Source: Malurus cyaneus samueli
Lineage: Eukaryota; Chordata; Aves; Passeriformes; Maluridae
DNA: 64,000 bases
Assembly: GCA_009741485.1 (NCBI GenBank)
Contig: CM019214.1
Coordinates: 8,805,662 to 8,869,661 of the forward strand
Direction of reading: 5' to 3'
Made by a program: the position numbers and the translations under genes. Positions 38,761 to 52,500 of the stretch are shown here, one piece after another. The notes below the pieces were generated by a model. It was not told where the DNA came from, did no database searches, and saw nothing but the letters and a program-made list of their open reading frames with translations. Within the stretch, counting starts at the first letter, position 1, and every line of letters begins with the position of its first letter.

Positions 38761-41700
38761 ATTATGAGAGTTCAGAGTCCCTCTCCAGCTCACAGTCAGT
38801 GAGATCAGCGTTTATCAGATCAGTATTAAACCTGACTGGTTTCTGCCCTGTCCCGCAGCCTCACCTGATTCACCCTCCCAGCACCCGAGGGCGAGGGAAT
38901 GCTCTCCCTGGCTCCACTCCTGGCCCATTTGGACATTGCAGGAGGAGCACTCCATGGCTCCCTGGCTGCTCCATGGCCAATTCCTGTGGGAAGCAGGTGT
39001 GAGGGGTGCTTGTGTCCCAGCCCTGAGAGATGGGAACCCACCATGACCCCAGGTATGGCCCATGTGACCCACAGCCCCTCTGCAGCCACAGCGTGGGACA
39101 GACACCTCCTTCTGAAGGTAAAAACCAGGCTGATCACAGTAACACCAGCTCAGTGCTGTTAAAACACCTGCTTTGACTGACAGAAACCAGATTCTGTTTG
39201 CAGCCCAAAAGAGAGGCCAACTTGCCCATCCTGCTCCCTGTGCCGTGCCCAGCTGAACGTGGCCTGGGTGCTGCTGTGCCAAAGGTTGTGTTTGACAAAG
39301 CGCCAGCCATGACTGGGGTCAGTGCCAGACACAGCGCTCGTGCCTGGCTGCTCTTCTTGTTTGGGTGACAAAGAAAGAAAACCCTGAGCACCTGGAATGA
39401 GAAGCACTGTGGTGCACAAAGGAAAATGCCCTGCTGAGTCAGCTCACTGCAGGCAGCTGCACACCAGCCTTGGCTTAGGCTGGAAATGAGGGTGTCACAG
39501 GGCTCTCCTGACATGTCGCTGCTGGCAGAGCAGCCAGCCGTGCAGTCCTGTGGTGTAAGGATGGGATCTGCACTGCTCTGATCACCTGGGAGGCTCTCCT
39601 GCGTGCCTGGGGCATGCTCTCCCCATGGATGGGCTTCAGCTCCAGCAAAACCCTTGGGATTTCTGCAAAGCACTGCCCCACTGATGGGTGATCACATCCT
39701 GTGACCTGCTGTGGGACTGAGCCCCCACCCCAGGGCAGCCTCAGTGGGGCAGGTTTGTCCCTGTCCTACAAACCCTAAGAATGGGGCCCCACAGATGGTG
39801 CATCGCACTTCCCCCAGGCAGACTAAAATATTTGTAATTGATATCACTTGGAATATATCTGCTTACTTTGGGAATTTAACTAATTGAAAAGAAATGTCTG
39901 CCAGCACCACAGGATGCCTGCATGATTCACCAGCAGGCTTACAAGACCCACTCCACAGCTCAGATTTCTGCCGTCAATCCCAGAGCAGTTTTGGAGGGTT
40001 TCTGAGGACAGGATGCTAGAGGGGGATGGCACAAGCACCTCTCCAGGGTGTTTTCATTGTGGCAAAACCCTGTGGGCTCCTCTGGGGCACTGCCACCTGC
40101 AAAAGGGTGCAGCCGCCACTGAAAGGAGCAGAGGAAGGAACCAGAGGGATGTATAAAACAGTTTAAACTCAGCCTGACTTCAAGCAATGAAATGTCTTAA
40201 TCCCAATCCAGCAATTACAGAAACACACCTCATGTGGTGATCTATACACATGCCTTATGTGCATATAATCCTATAATGGAGAGCTATTGATAATGTGGTC
40301 TACAGAGAAAGAAGAGAGCGCTTTCACATCCCCCTGCCTTAATCCTTGATGCTGTGACACAGCTGGGTCTTTCTTAAGTCCATTTGTAACCCTGAATTTT
40401 CTGTGTTTTGTGTAATTTCAATGCCCATGGTTTTCTTTAAATTTGTCACACATTCTTGCAATGGAAGGAACTTTTAAAAGTGTAGCCAAATAACTTGGTT
40501 TTGAAAAGCACTGTGGAGGAGATAGGGGAAGATGTATATAATTTGCCTCCTACCAGTTTTATGAATGTCCTTCTCTCAGGCAAGGTAACAATTCCATCCA
40601 GAAATAATTCCATTAGATATGAAATATCAGAGCTGTGAATCACTGGGCATTACAGAGCATCTTCCCAGCAGGAGAGAATCTGAAAACTGCCAGAGAGAGG
40701 ACTTTTAATTCTTATTGCAGTGCTAGGGAGGACAATGCAATCAAAAACAGCTATAGGAAGTTTCAGTACTGCAGAACTATCTATTTTACTGGTTGTGTTC
40801 CTGGGAAAAGGAAACCAGGAGATTATAGTTATTGTCCCAGCAATATGGTTGATTTGCTCAGGGTAGTAACTGGGATTCACAAGACAACACTTAAGGACTC
40901 AGGAAAGCATGTTAAATAAACTCCTCTGAAAGACTATTGTAGTCTGCATAACTTTTAGGTGTCCACATAGCAGGAATAACTGGGTCTGCCAAGGAAAAGC
41001 TTTTCTGATGTTCTGAGAGGCCACCAAATCCAACCTGTATTAGAGGTTTCTAAAGGCAGGATGGATTCTGAACTGTGGGAGCAGTCAGGTATTGCCACTT
41101 GGAAGAGTTTAGCTCTGACTACAGGAAAAGTCACTGGTTCCTTGCTCTTTTCCCAGCAGCTCAACAGAATGCTGGTGATGACTATGGGAGCATTCAACCC
41201 AGAGATCACTCATCCCTGTGAGATCTTCATAATTAGCAGGGCAGTTGCTTCCCCTGTAACTTTTGAGAATTGCCCCATTCTGCAGAGGGACAAAGCTGTG
41301 TCCCAGTGCTCGCAGCTGATGCTCAGAGCCCTGGTGGCTTTTCCTACTCTTCCCCATTGTTGAGGTGGACAGAAGAAGGATCACAAGCACATTTACTCTG
41401 AATACTGTATGTTGCAAGTAACAATAATCAGGGCCCTGCTGAGTTGTGAAGTTAATTTATTGACATGGGACCTAACCTTCAGGAGAAATAAACTCACAGA
41501 AATTGCACAGACCTTAAGCACTCAGTATCTCTGAAAACAAGCTCATACTGCCTGCCTCTAGATTACTGCTGCCTGTGAGAAACAGGTGTCAAAGGCTATT
41601 ACACAGAAAATAAAGGAGGCCCTGGTATGCTGTTAGTTAGGCAGCTAAAAAGGTAATCTGCAGAGTATTTGCCTTACATGGCTTAACTGGATTAGCCTCC

Positions 41701-44700
41701 ACATCCTAAATGTCTGGACTGCCTCCAAAAGAGGTAGTGAGTGCCTTTCCCTGAAGCAGTCCTCTTTTTCAGCCGGTGTTTGGAGAGCTACTGGTCACAG
41801 AGGTGCCTGGTTGTCTGATACCAGGATGGAGATGCAGAATTTGTATTACAGGGGCTGTCTGCAGAAACAAACGCAGCACATGTTTAAGGAAATGCTTAAG
41901 CAGGAGAACACAGTTTACAGCAAAACTTCTGCAAAAACTGGGGGGCAATTTTTCCAGCTGCTATTGTGACAGTATCACAACACTTTGCCAAGCCAGTTTT
42001 TCATGGTAGAGCTCAGGTTTTTTGCAGGAAATGTTTTACTTCCCTTTGAAGTTTTTTTCCAGCAGGCTGCTGAAGAGAATATGTGTCCTTTAACCCAGGT
42101 GTTTGCATGGTGAGGGGACAGAGACCCAAATGCCTATAAACTTTGGGAATCCTCCTATCCCAAGCATCTGAGTCCATGTCTGCCTGATAACCTGGGCCCA
42201 TGGTCTGAACACCCTGGAGCCACCTCCGGTGTTTGGCAGGGGACTGTGCTGTATCCAGGGTCTTCTTTCTGTTTTTCAGAGACTTTCAGCACAGCCAGAA
42301 TTATCAAATTCATCTGCCCATTCCCTTCTCTCAATCCTAGAATGCCCAATGCATCTCCCAGCTTCCCAGGACCCAGGAATGTATCACAGTGTGGAACAAA
42401 GGCCTGAAATGAAAAAAAAAAATAAGAAAAAACACCCCCACTCTTAAATAATAAATGCAATGTGATGCTCCATTTATGTCATATATTGTCTGTAACCCAA
42501 AAATAAGAGAAAAGTAATCCTACATTTGTCTGAGATGAAAAATTCGAGAACATAGTAAGAGCTGCCGGAGATGTCTGGGTCTATAGAGAAATGTCTGCAC
42601 AGCAATGAGGTAGATGTCCAGTGTGGCAGAAGACCTTGCTAAAATAATTTATTTTCTGCATCTGCCTCAGACCATCAGGAGGCCTTCATTGTGTCCTTGG
42701 TAATTTCCCATCCTTTTTCTTCTCAAACTTCAGTCTCTGCATCCCCAATGGCTTTGTGACCTCACATGAAATCCAAGAGGAATGCCCTTCTGTCTTTCAA
42801 TGCCATTTGGCATTAAACTGGTTGCTGGCCATTAGTGAGTGATATGAACCACTCCAAATATTCATTTAAGCATTCCTGTGCACTAATCCACACGAAGTCA
42901 TAAGCAGTGTGATTTAGCATGTGTGTGCACAAGTCTAGGAAAAAAAAAAGTCTTGAGAACTGTGCTGAGGTGATCTATGTCCTGGCTAGAAATGTGCTAA
43001 GTTGTTAAGGCTGGGCAAAAATAAATAAGAGGGGGAAGATTCACTGGTTGTCACCTGCCTTCCACCGTATAAATCACAAAAGCTTGCTATGCCTCCCTTG
43101 AGATACTTATTTGTTCTGCTCTCCCCCCAGCCACAATGAAAGGGGCTTTTTTTCCGCTTGAACTGACCTTTGGCAAACATTTCCCTTTCAATTAATATCT
43201 GAAATGTCCTTGTGGACTGCTGTTTCTGGAGGAGGGAGGCAGCAGGGAGACAGCTCTGAAGCCACTCGCACAAGAGTCAGAACAGAGAATAATTACCTGA
43301 ATTCATGAGGTTAATTCCAGTCTAGATGAAGGCAGAGAGAAGTTAACGAGAGGTCATCTTTGGAGAACAATATGTTTGTTTTTCTGGACTCTCTGGTCTC
43401 CCTGTGCTGGCTGCTATGTATATACTGTGATTATTTCTCTTATGGACTGTTGAGCAATTACTGTGTCTGAGCACTGGGCTCATGGTCCTCATGTCATTAT
43501 CAGTTTTGTAGCCCAGTGTGAGCCTCCCAGGAATGAGGCTTTGACTGGGGCTTGACCTGGTTCTCTGGACTAAATGGAAAGACAACAGGCTGGGCAGAGG
43601 TGTTTGGCAGCAGGGAAGTTGTTGCCTGAGTAAACCAAAGAAATTTGATTAAAAACATACATCAAAAATTTGCTGCATGTAAACTTAAAGGTAAAGCCCA
43701 GTGTGACTTAATATACAGGTTCAATAACAAGGACCAGGATAACTAGAAGAGGTAAAAGAAAAACATCAGATCAATGACTGCGGGAAATTCAGATGGTCTC
43801 ACTGAGCCTTTTCTTGTCCAGATCAAGTTCTCTGAATTTTGCAAATTCTTGCTAAGGGAACAATTTTGCAGGCAAATTACTTGCTGGAGACTGTCTGTGT
43901 GATGTGCTGTGAAACACTTGGATTTTCATGGTACAATTATCCAGGTTTCATGGCACTGCCATGTCACATCAGTGGTGTTAACAATGGTGTCACTGTCAGG
44001 ATGGATGAAGGATGTAAGGTTGGTTTGTGAAAAGAGGGAAGATCCTTCAAGACAAGGGTTTTGCCACACGACTAAAGTTCTCTCATGTGCTCCTGTTCAA
44101 GGGTAAGTGAAACGGAATGAACAGTGGCCCAGTGCTTTGTGAATTTTTTGGTGGGTGGTACAAACACCATGTGCCATCTCTTCTTTCCCAACTAGTTCAT
44201 ATCTTCTTTAGTTCCTAAGCTTCCTCACTGCCTTTGGTGACATGAGTTTCACCCCTTGCAGAAACCTTTTCTTTCTTAGGCTTTGGCAGTTCTGTCCCTC
44301 TCAAAAACCTCTTTTAATTTCTCTGTTTATTCCTTTAATGCTTCTTGTCAGTGGTTTCCTCTGTTCTTCTCCTTTGAAAAGAGAATCTCACAGCACATTG
44401 CTCATCTCTGCAATCCTATCTTCATTCTCTTATGTGCTTAAAAGAGCCACTCATTAATCTGGAACTCATCTTTCTAGGCTAAAACATCAACATTCTTTGC
44501 CTCTTACTTCCCTTCCCCTAGTTATCACCATTCTTCTTGGGCTCAGAGGTCTCTCATTGACCTCTCTCCCTGTCTTTCAGGTTCATTGTAAGGTGAATTT
44601 CCACAGCCTAGGTTACTTGCTGTGCCCTACATGGTATTTGTAATAGTCCCCTGTGATGGAAATTTATGAATCTTTCCTCTCTTGGCCTTCCTAGTATGAA

Positions 44701-46470
44701 AGCAATTAAATCTAATGCACATGCACTGATAAAGCAATTTCCTTCTCCCGCTCTATCCCTTTCTGCTTCTGTCTTCCTTATAAATACATCAAGCACAAAT
44801 ATTCTCTTTTCCTGCTCCAGACTTCTGTCCATATACTTACTTTAATGCCTTGTTGATTTGCATCCTCTGCTGTGCCAGAAATCCCAGCCTCATTTGCCCG
44901 GATATCCAGTTTCCCCCTGAGCATACACATGCTTTCCCCGTGTGGAAGGGGGGCCATTCTGATACCATCCTTTAAAATCTGCATTTTGCAGGCATTTTCA
45001 TCGTGCTGCCTACACAGCAGTGCCAATTAAGCATGATGGTGCAGGCAGCCAAGGGAATGAAAAAGCCTATTCTGTGTGGTGTTTTGCCCTCACATTTACA
45101 TGTGTGTGGCTGAGCTATTCACAGGCATTACGTGATCTCTTTAAATGGACACAAATATGTGAGGAGGAGGCAGTGTGAAGGGTTGGCCTGTGACTGGGGT
45201 TTTAATGCCAGCTCTGTCACTGCCTTGGCATGCTCTGACAAGTCACCTGCTCATGCCTCTTGTTCCCCACCTTTGAAACAGGGATGATTTTCCTTGCCCT
45301 GTTTTCCAAGTGCTCTGAGACCAAGTAATAAAATATGCTACACAATAGCCATGCAGTGTTGTTTTTCCTATCCCATTCTTTCTCATTATATATCACTCCA
45401 ACTGGTTTCATCTGTGGCTGAATTAGCCCACAGACATCTGAAGGAATCCTACATTTTTCACAGCATGACGGCAGAGGCGTTGCAGTGCTCTCTAACTTGC
45501 AGGTATTAATGCAGCACAAATAAAAACCACAATAAAAGCACCTCTCCTGGAGCTGTGGACAGAGCTTATAAGGGGAATGCTGAGTGTCTGCATTCAATTT
45601 TGGGGATCTAAAGTGACTTGTGACATTTTATAGTCGGACAGTCGCCTGAAAAAGATCCCATATGGGATGTAAACTGCATGTGTTGCTACCATATGCTTGG
45701 GGAAGCAAGATCCATTTGCTCTGTTAGAAGAGAGGAGCTGGCTGAATTCAAACCAGAAGTCAGGTACACATCGTGTTCATCCCACCTTGTGTTAGGGCTG
45801 CAGCAGTTCTTTATTCCTTATTCTTTTTCTTTTGAGTGCTGCACAGAGCTCAATTTGGTGTGGCTGAGTTTCTGTCACAGGGAATTTGTTTATTATTTGT
45901 GAAGAGATGTATCCCATCCTGGTTGAAAACTGTATTTTCACTCCAAGGGAAAAAAAAAACCACATGAGCTCCCCCACATAACATACGAAGCCAAATTTAG
46001 ATATAAGCCTGACCCCATGAATTTCCTGCCTTCATGACTGTTCCAATCACTTACATGAGGGTTGAATTTGGCCTGGGATGCACATTAAGACACTGGATTG
46101 ATTGCTATTTGAAAATGAAGTTTCTCTTTAATCTTTTCAAGATTTTTATGCTCCAGGAATAGGTAGAATGGGTAGGGAGTGTTGTCTGAGTTTTCTCTGT
46201 CCTCTCTTTCTGTCTTGACACCTTATAATGTTTTAGGGATGCTTGTTTCTTATTTAAGACCTATAACAGTGGCTATGCACAAATACAAGAAATAACAACC
46301 TGGAAGACACAGAAACTGCCAGGCTGAATACCTCCATTAGATGCTGATCTTAGCTTGTCTCTTGCTGTAATTCTGAAAACAAGACAAATTTCCATTAAGG
46401 AATAATTCTCAGAAACAGCACAATGGTTTAGGCCCTTGACAGTATCTATGATTTCCTAATAGCATACTTC
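38761..46470. other. Intergenic DNA, nothing recognised
   Basis: Single-copy-looking sequence. The part at about 38800-39800 is G+C-richer and has several overlapping open frames on both strands with no domain or splice context. I do not consider any of them a gene. Confidence 0.45.
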
Positions 46471-46519
46471 TTTTTTTTTTTTGTTTCTTTTTTTGTTTGT
46501 TTTTTGGTTTTTTTTTTGC
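46471..46519. repeat. T-rich tract with G interruptions
   Basis: Runs of 7-14 T are separated by single or paired G and one C (TTTGTTTG, TTGGTTTT). Low complexity, with no element body recognised. Confidence 0.9.
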
Positions 46520-49500
46520 AAGATTCATGTATTAAATCACAAAGAATTAGTTTTGTTTCCAAAACACCCTTTTACAGGTGTCACCTGATGTTAGGGGTTT
46601 TGCAACCACTCAGCAGCTGCATCGAGGCACTGCAGGGCAGGTGTTGCAACCTCTCAGCGAACCTCAAACCTCTGTTCTGCTGATAGCCAGACATGGGTGA
46701 GCCAGGTTGGCTCCCTGTTTAGTCTGGGGGTAGGAACAGGCATTTCTGAGAGATGCATTTTGTCCTGGTGTGGACATCCAAGGCAGTCCAAGAAGTAAAA
46801 GTCTGAAGTGCAGCTACTGCTTTCTCCTGACCACCCCGCATATAGGCATCTCCAGTGAGAGAAATTCCTCTCACACTGTTTCAAACTGGGCTCCTGAAGT
46901 TAATGGATGCTTTGAAAATGCATAAATTGCTTTCCTTGGGTCACAAAGTAAGTCTGCACCGCATTCCCAAGTGAAGCTTCAGGGGACTCATTCATAGCCT
47001 GGTCACATCCTGGGCTCTGCCTCCCTCTGCCATATCCCCATCTCCTTCTTATCGCTTGTTTTTTGATAATGTGGCCAAATGAACACTTTCACTGTGATTG
47101 TTTGAAAGAGACACTTGCTGTCTTTCATTTACATGCTGATAAAAGTCATAAGGCATGAAATAGTTTAGTCATAAATCATCCATGTTTCCACCTTCCTGCA
47201 GGGATTGGAACATGTCTCCCAGGAAGAAATTTCACCCACCCTTAGGCAAGGGCAAAGTATTCCTCCTCATTCTCTAACCCACATAAGGACTGCCAGCAGA
47301 GAGCATCACACTCACCAAACCATTTAAGAGACAAAAAAAAGATAAAGCAAGACAAGACTATGAAAAAAAGTCCCTGAAAGAGATATAGATGTGGGAAAAA
47401 AATGGAAAAAAAAAAAAAAAAAACCCACATATAGTAAATAAGAAAAAGCAAGTAGAGTGAGTTAAAAAGAAGTTTTCCAGGATTGCTGCTGAATGGAGCT
47501 TTTGTGGCACTTGGATGCTGTGGTACAGAGCAGAGACCTCAGGCCATGGCTGCACCCCTTCAGTCCCTTTTCTGTGCCATGATCAGCACTGCTGTCTGTC
47601 TCACAACTGCACCAGAACTAGGGGCAGCCAGAAACCAGAAATCCCATCCTCAGGAAAGCTGCAGGGCTTCAAAATTTGGTTTCATTCTGAATCATAAACA
47701 AAAGAGACTTTCACTGATTTTTTTTTTTTCTTCATGGGGAAAACGTTCAAACACTGAAATCAAATTGCTTCCTTTGGGCTCATTAAATTAGACTTCATTT
47801 TGAATTTATGTAAATTAACAGTGCAACATACAAGTAAGCAAAAAAGTAAGAACAGAGTATTTCAACAGATTCTGCAACTATTTTAATGAAAGCCATATGT
47901 ACCAGTAAAAAAAATCAGTTTTGTCAAACCACTACTCCCCACCTGAAAAAAAAAAAACCCTCTCTTACATATCTCTGCCTTGTCTTTCCAATACATTCAC
48001 CTATTGGTTAAAACTAAGTGTTAAACAACCAAAAATATGTATCTGTCATACTCCTCTTCGATTTCCTTTCTGGAAGCAAGGAGGCCATCCAGTGATTTAT
48101 GGAGGCCTGTGAAGACCAATAGGCTTTTTTTCTGATGGAGACCAGCCTGAAGATTTTTCATCTCTGTGTCATACCAGGATTTAGGTTTCAGAGGCAAAAA
48201 AAAAGAAAGTTGGTGGGAGAGGAAGCAGGGAGGGACCATAAAACAGCTATGCTGGATGGTTGCAGACGAATAAAGGTTGACTCCACTATTTAAAACCAAG
48301 CCAAGATAAATGTCAGGTATTTATAACATGGTTGCTTGTCATCATTCTCTTATCTGAGTGTTGTGGGACACAGGGGCCAGGCACCCCTTACATTCACACA
48401 CAAAGATAGCAACACCACAGGCAGCAAGCAAGGAAAGTCCCAGATCATTCAGCAATGTAAATATTTTCCTGTCCCTCTATGGGTCATTTGCCTTCTCTTC
48501 AGGTCAGCATAGCAGAATAATGCATGTGACAGCATTTCTGAGACTCTAATTACTTGCCTTGGCCAGAAAATGAGGTTGTGCATTGTCTGACAATCCAGAA
48601 ATTTATAATAATCCCGCTAGTTTCCTTTGGGAAGAAACAATGGTTACAGGAGAGTCACTGTATGAACAAAGCATTCAAAATGCTTTTATGAAGTGGATAA
48701 TATTTTATAACTAGCTCTGTAAATATATCCCTGGGCAAGGAGATTCAAATCAAGACTCAAACCAGGGAACACCTCCTTTGATGAAAAAAATATGTTCCTG
48801 AGAAAAGTTGGAGCCATTTGCTGAGATAAATCAGATGCTACACTCAGCTTTTATGGGTTGCTAAACCCCAGAAATATATGGTATGTCTCGGATCTGTTGG
48901 CTGCATTCTTGTGCTAGGAACACAGATATCATAGTTCACCAACAAAGAAAAACGATGGATCCGGCAGGCAATAGCAAATATCTTCTTTTCTCATTCTTAT
49001 GGGTTAGAGCCGAGAGAAAACTGCTCTGGTGAAAGCTCTCGAGCTGTCTGATTTTTCCCGTATTAGGCATGAGCTGAAAACAGTCTGGGTCTCCTATTGC
49101 CACTTCTAGGAAGGAAGGTAAAGAGAACATCACTGACTTATTTTTTTTCAGGTAAAGCAGAAAGCTCACTAGCTGTTACAAAGACCTGGAAAGAACAATG
49201 GAATTTTAGGAATGCTGCCTCAAGAGACAGTCTGAGAGACCACCAAGTCCCTCATGTCTCAAGCATCTCCAAGTTTATGACAAACGTATCTACTATTCTG
49301 GACGCTGTCAAATCATATCAAGGGAAACAAAATCACCTAACAATGATCAATGGGTTGTAAAAAGCAACAGAAGAGGAAATACTTTACCTTGTCCTTCCTC
49401 CTCCTACCCTCCCATGCAGGATAGGTTTTCTCCACAAAAGCATTTCTCACAAAGGATTGCACCTGAAGACTTTTAGCCAGGCAGCCAGCGAGGCTTGGGG

Positions 49501-52500
49501 ACACAATCTGTTTGTAGGTAGAAATGACTGAGGATGACAACGATGTGAGCAAAAAATACATGCCTAAATTAATTAATTTAGAAAGCAGATCTCAAAATAC
49601 AAGTGCATACCAAGGAGGCATCACAAAAGGATAATAACATGCTTTGCTGCTTGGCAACATAAGTTGATGAGGCAAAGAAAGGTCCATTCCAAGCACCCCC
49701 AGAAAAGATGGGATGTGAATGATCTGTCCAGTTCATATTTTATTTTCCTGAAGCTTGTGTTTCTTGGGTGTAGTGGCTGCAATGGTAAGGGACAGACTAT
49801 TGTACTCCAGAGTTAATTGGCTGCCAGTGAGATGCACAGTGTTTTCTTATGGAGATCTTGTGTTTTCTCCCTCTATTGTTCTGCTTAGTCTGTGTTACTA
49901 TTTATGTTACAGTTGCTCTTCTGCTAATCAGTAAACTGCTTTGAAATTCTCCCAGTTGAGTTATCAGCCAAAACTCAAAGTGTTGCTTTTGTTGGCACCT
50001 AAGAGAGACATCACAACATTGCATCACACAAAAGCATTTAGCCTTCTATTTTCACTCCCTCTTCTTTTTCCCTTCACTTTTCTTTGACCTGGAGAGAAAG
50101 CAATGATAAATACATTATTAGCACTTACAGGACAATATTTCCATTGTGAAGTCTCCAGCATATATCCTATTCAATTTTTAATTTCAATTCTGAACTTTCA
50201 GACTAATCCTTATAGAAATTCCTCTGATTCAACATCTTCAGAAAGGGATTTTTTTTTTTGCATTTTTTCCTGAAGCCATTTTTATTATAGTTGAACTATA
50301 CACAGGTTTAAAAAGAAAGCTGTTTCTTCCTTCCTCTCTCATTTTGCTTCAGCACTGACAATGATGTAGCCTTTTGCTCTGTGGAAATGGGCAGTTTCCT
50401 GGTGACTGATGTAATGGAAGGTACCACAGGGGAGCTCCAGCACACCTGCAGTGAGAACATACCTTCCTCCATTCTTGTGCCAAACACAGAAAAATGACAC
50501 TTTTAACTAAAGACATTTTGGGAAGGCTTAGGGACGATGTTAAGAGTAGTGCCAATTAAGTTTGACAAAAATTTCCCCAGTGACAGAGCTCTCTGTTTGG
50601 GAGCTTGGACTGAAGTCATTAGAGTAATTAAGTTTTCAGAGAACCTTCTAGTGCTACTGGCACAATGTAGGATAAGTGTGGCTCTGCCTGCTCCTGTGCA
50701 GACCAAGAGCCAAGGTGGAACACAGGCAAGAAACAGCATAAAGAAGATAAATTCATACCTCTCTCTCCATATCCTTTCTTTCTTCCACCCACTTGACCCC
50801 ACTTTTACAAACCAGTACAGATGTATCTCCTTCCACCCCTTTTTACATCTCGCACATTGAGTTATGCCAATAGCTAAGAGAAGCAAATATTTCTAAAGGT
50901 CAGAGGAGTGATGAGGTTTTTCCACCTACTGGAACGAGGAAACTTAGGAAATTCTATAATGATCAATACTAACAACAGCAAAGAGTATTGGCAACAAACT
51001 TCATGCTCCGAAGGAAGAGCAGGGAAAGAGTGTATAAAAGAGAAGAAAAAGAGCATTTTGTTGCGATCATTATAGAGAAGGTATTTTTTCAAAACTCTCA
51101 GAAATGAAGAAAGGGAAGATCTCCACAGAAATGAAGAACGGGAAGATCTCCACACCCTTCCCACAGTTCCTCCTTCTAGAAAGCGGCATTTGACAATCTA
51201 TGAGGATGAGCTGTGTGCAGTTGTTGTCACATGGGTACAGCAACACCACCAAAAAGCCTGAAGCAGATGGCAGGCACGTGGGTGGGGAGTGGGTTGCAGA
51301 GATTCCAGGGGCACCAAGGGACAATAGTGGTTATGAGAAGAACAAATGTTCAGGGATATGGCTTCTCTCATGTTTAGCTCCCCTCTGCTGCACAAGCCTG
51401 TGAGACACAAACACTCTGGAGGGGGATCAGCTGGTAGGAGGAGTGTGGTGGGACAATAATACTCCAGGATGATTAATAGCAGCAGGGTGAGAGTTGCCAT
51501 TTATATTTAGTAATTCTTCTCCTCTCTGTTATGAATCATCTGACGCACCAGAGATTGAGAACAGATTGTGCAGAGTTTGAAGTGCTCATGACTGGGTGCT
51601 GCTCAGGTGGCACAGACCACGCTGGCCCTGTGGTGAGCCCTGCAGGCTTGCTCTCCTTTCAGGGAGAAATACTGGGAAAGTGTGTCACTGCTCCTCTCTT
51701 GGATGGCTCCTGCAGGCTTTTGGAATGTGGGGACAGGAGGCTGATGAATATCCAAGTTGTGGTTCAGCCCCAGGGCTGGGAGTGGGAAGAAGGTACACAC
51801 ACAGATGCAGAAGCTGGGAAATACCCATGGATCCCACAGCAAAGGCATGAATCTGAAACTGCAATTAGCAGATGGATTGGTGAACCAATAATCCAGAGAG
51901 TTTTTGAAAAACCCAGTGTTCTTCAGGAGCCAACTTTTCTACCAATGCCTTCATCAGAAACCTGTAGCCCAGAGCAGGTTGGGATGCTCTGCAGAGCTTG
52001 CTGGAGAATGATGCATTTGGGGGAAAAGAGTGGCCTTTATCCAGTCTAGAAAAATGGCCAGGCCATCACATTATCACATTACTGTCTCCTTCTACTTTCA
52101 AATTGCTGAGATATTTTTGCAGGAGCATAGAACAGAAGCATCACACAGAGACCAGGAATTGTATCAGAGGTAATGATCCGGTGGAACAACTGGCAGGGAG
52201 ATCAAATTGAGAACCTAATTCTATTTCATCTCCTCTTTTTTCTGCCCACGAAGTCTGAAGTATCACATATGGGGACACTGGCCACTCTCTGTCACTGGAG
52301 CCAGCAGGAGGTATTCAGACATAAAACCCCAAAGAATGGGATCACAAATCTATACACAATGCTCACTGTTGTTGCACACGCCCGTGCTCAGATATCCACC
52401 CCTGAAAATAACACTCAGCATGAAGAAGAAGATTAATCCAAGTATGTGCCAGCTCCCAACGATGTGAGGCCACTCACGGCAGGATCTGCCCTGCAAGAGC

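Noticed and set aside
51531..52049. 172-codon open frame on the + strand
   Set aside because: No recognisable domain, no splice or promoter context and no coding-like periodicity; in moderately G+C-rich DNA such a length arises by chance.
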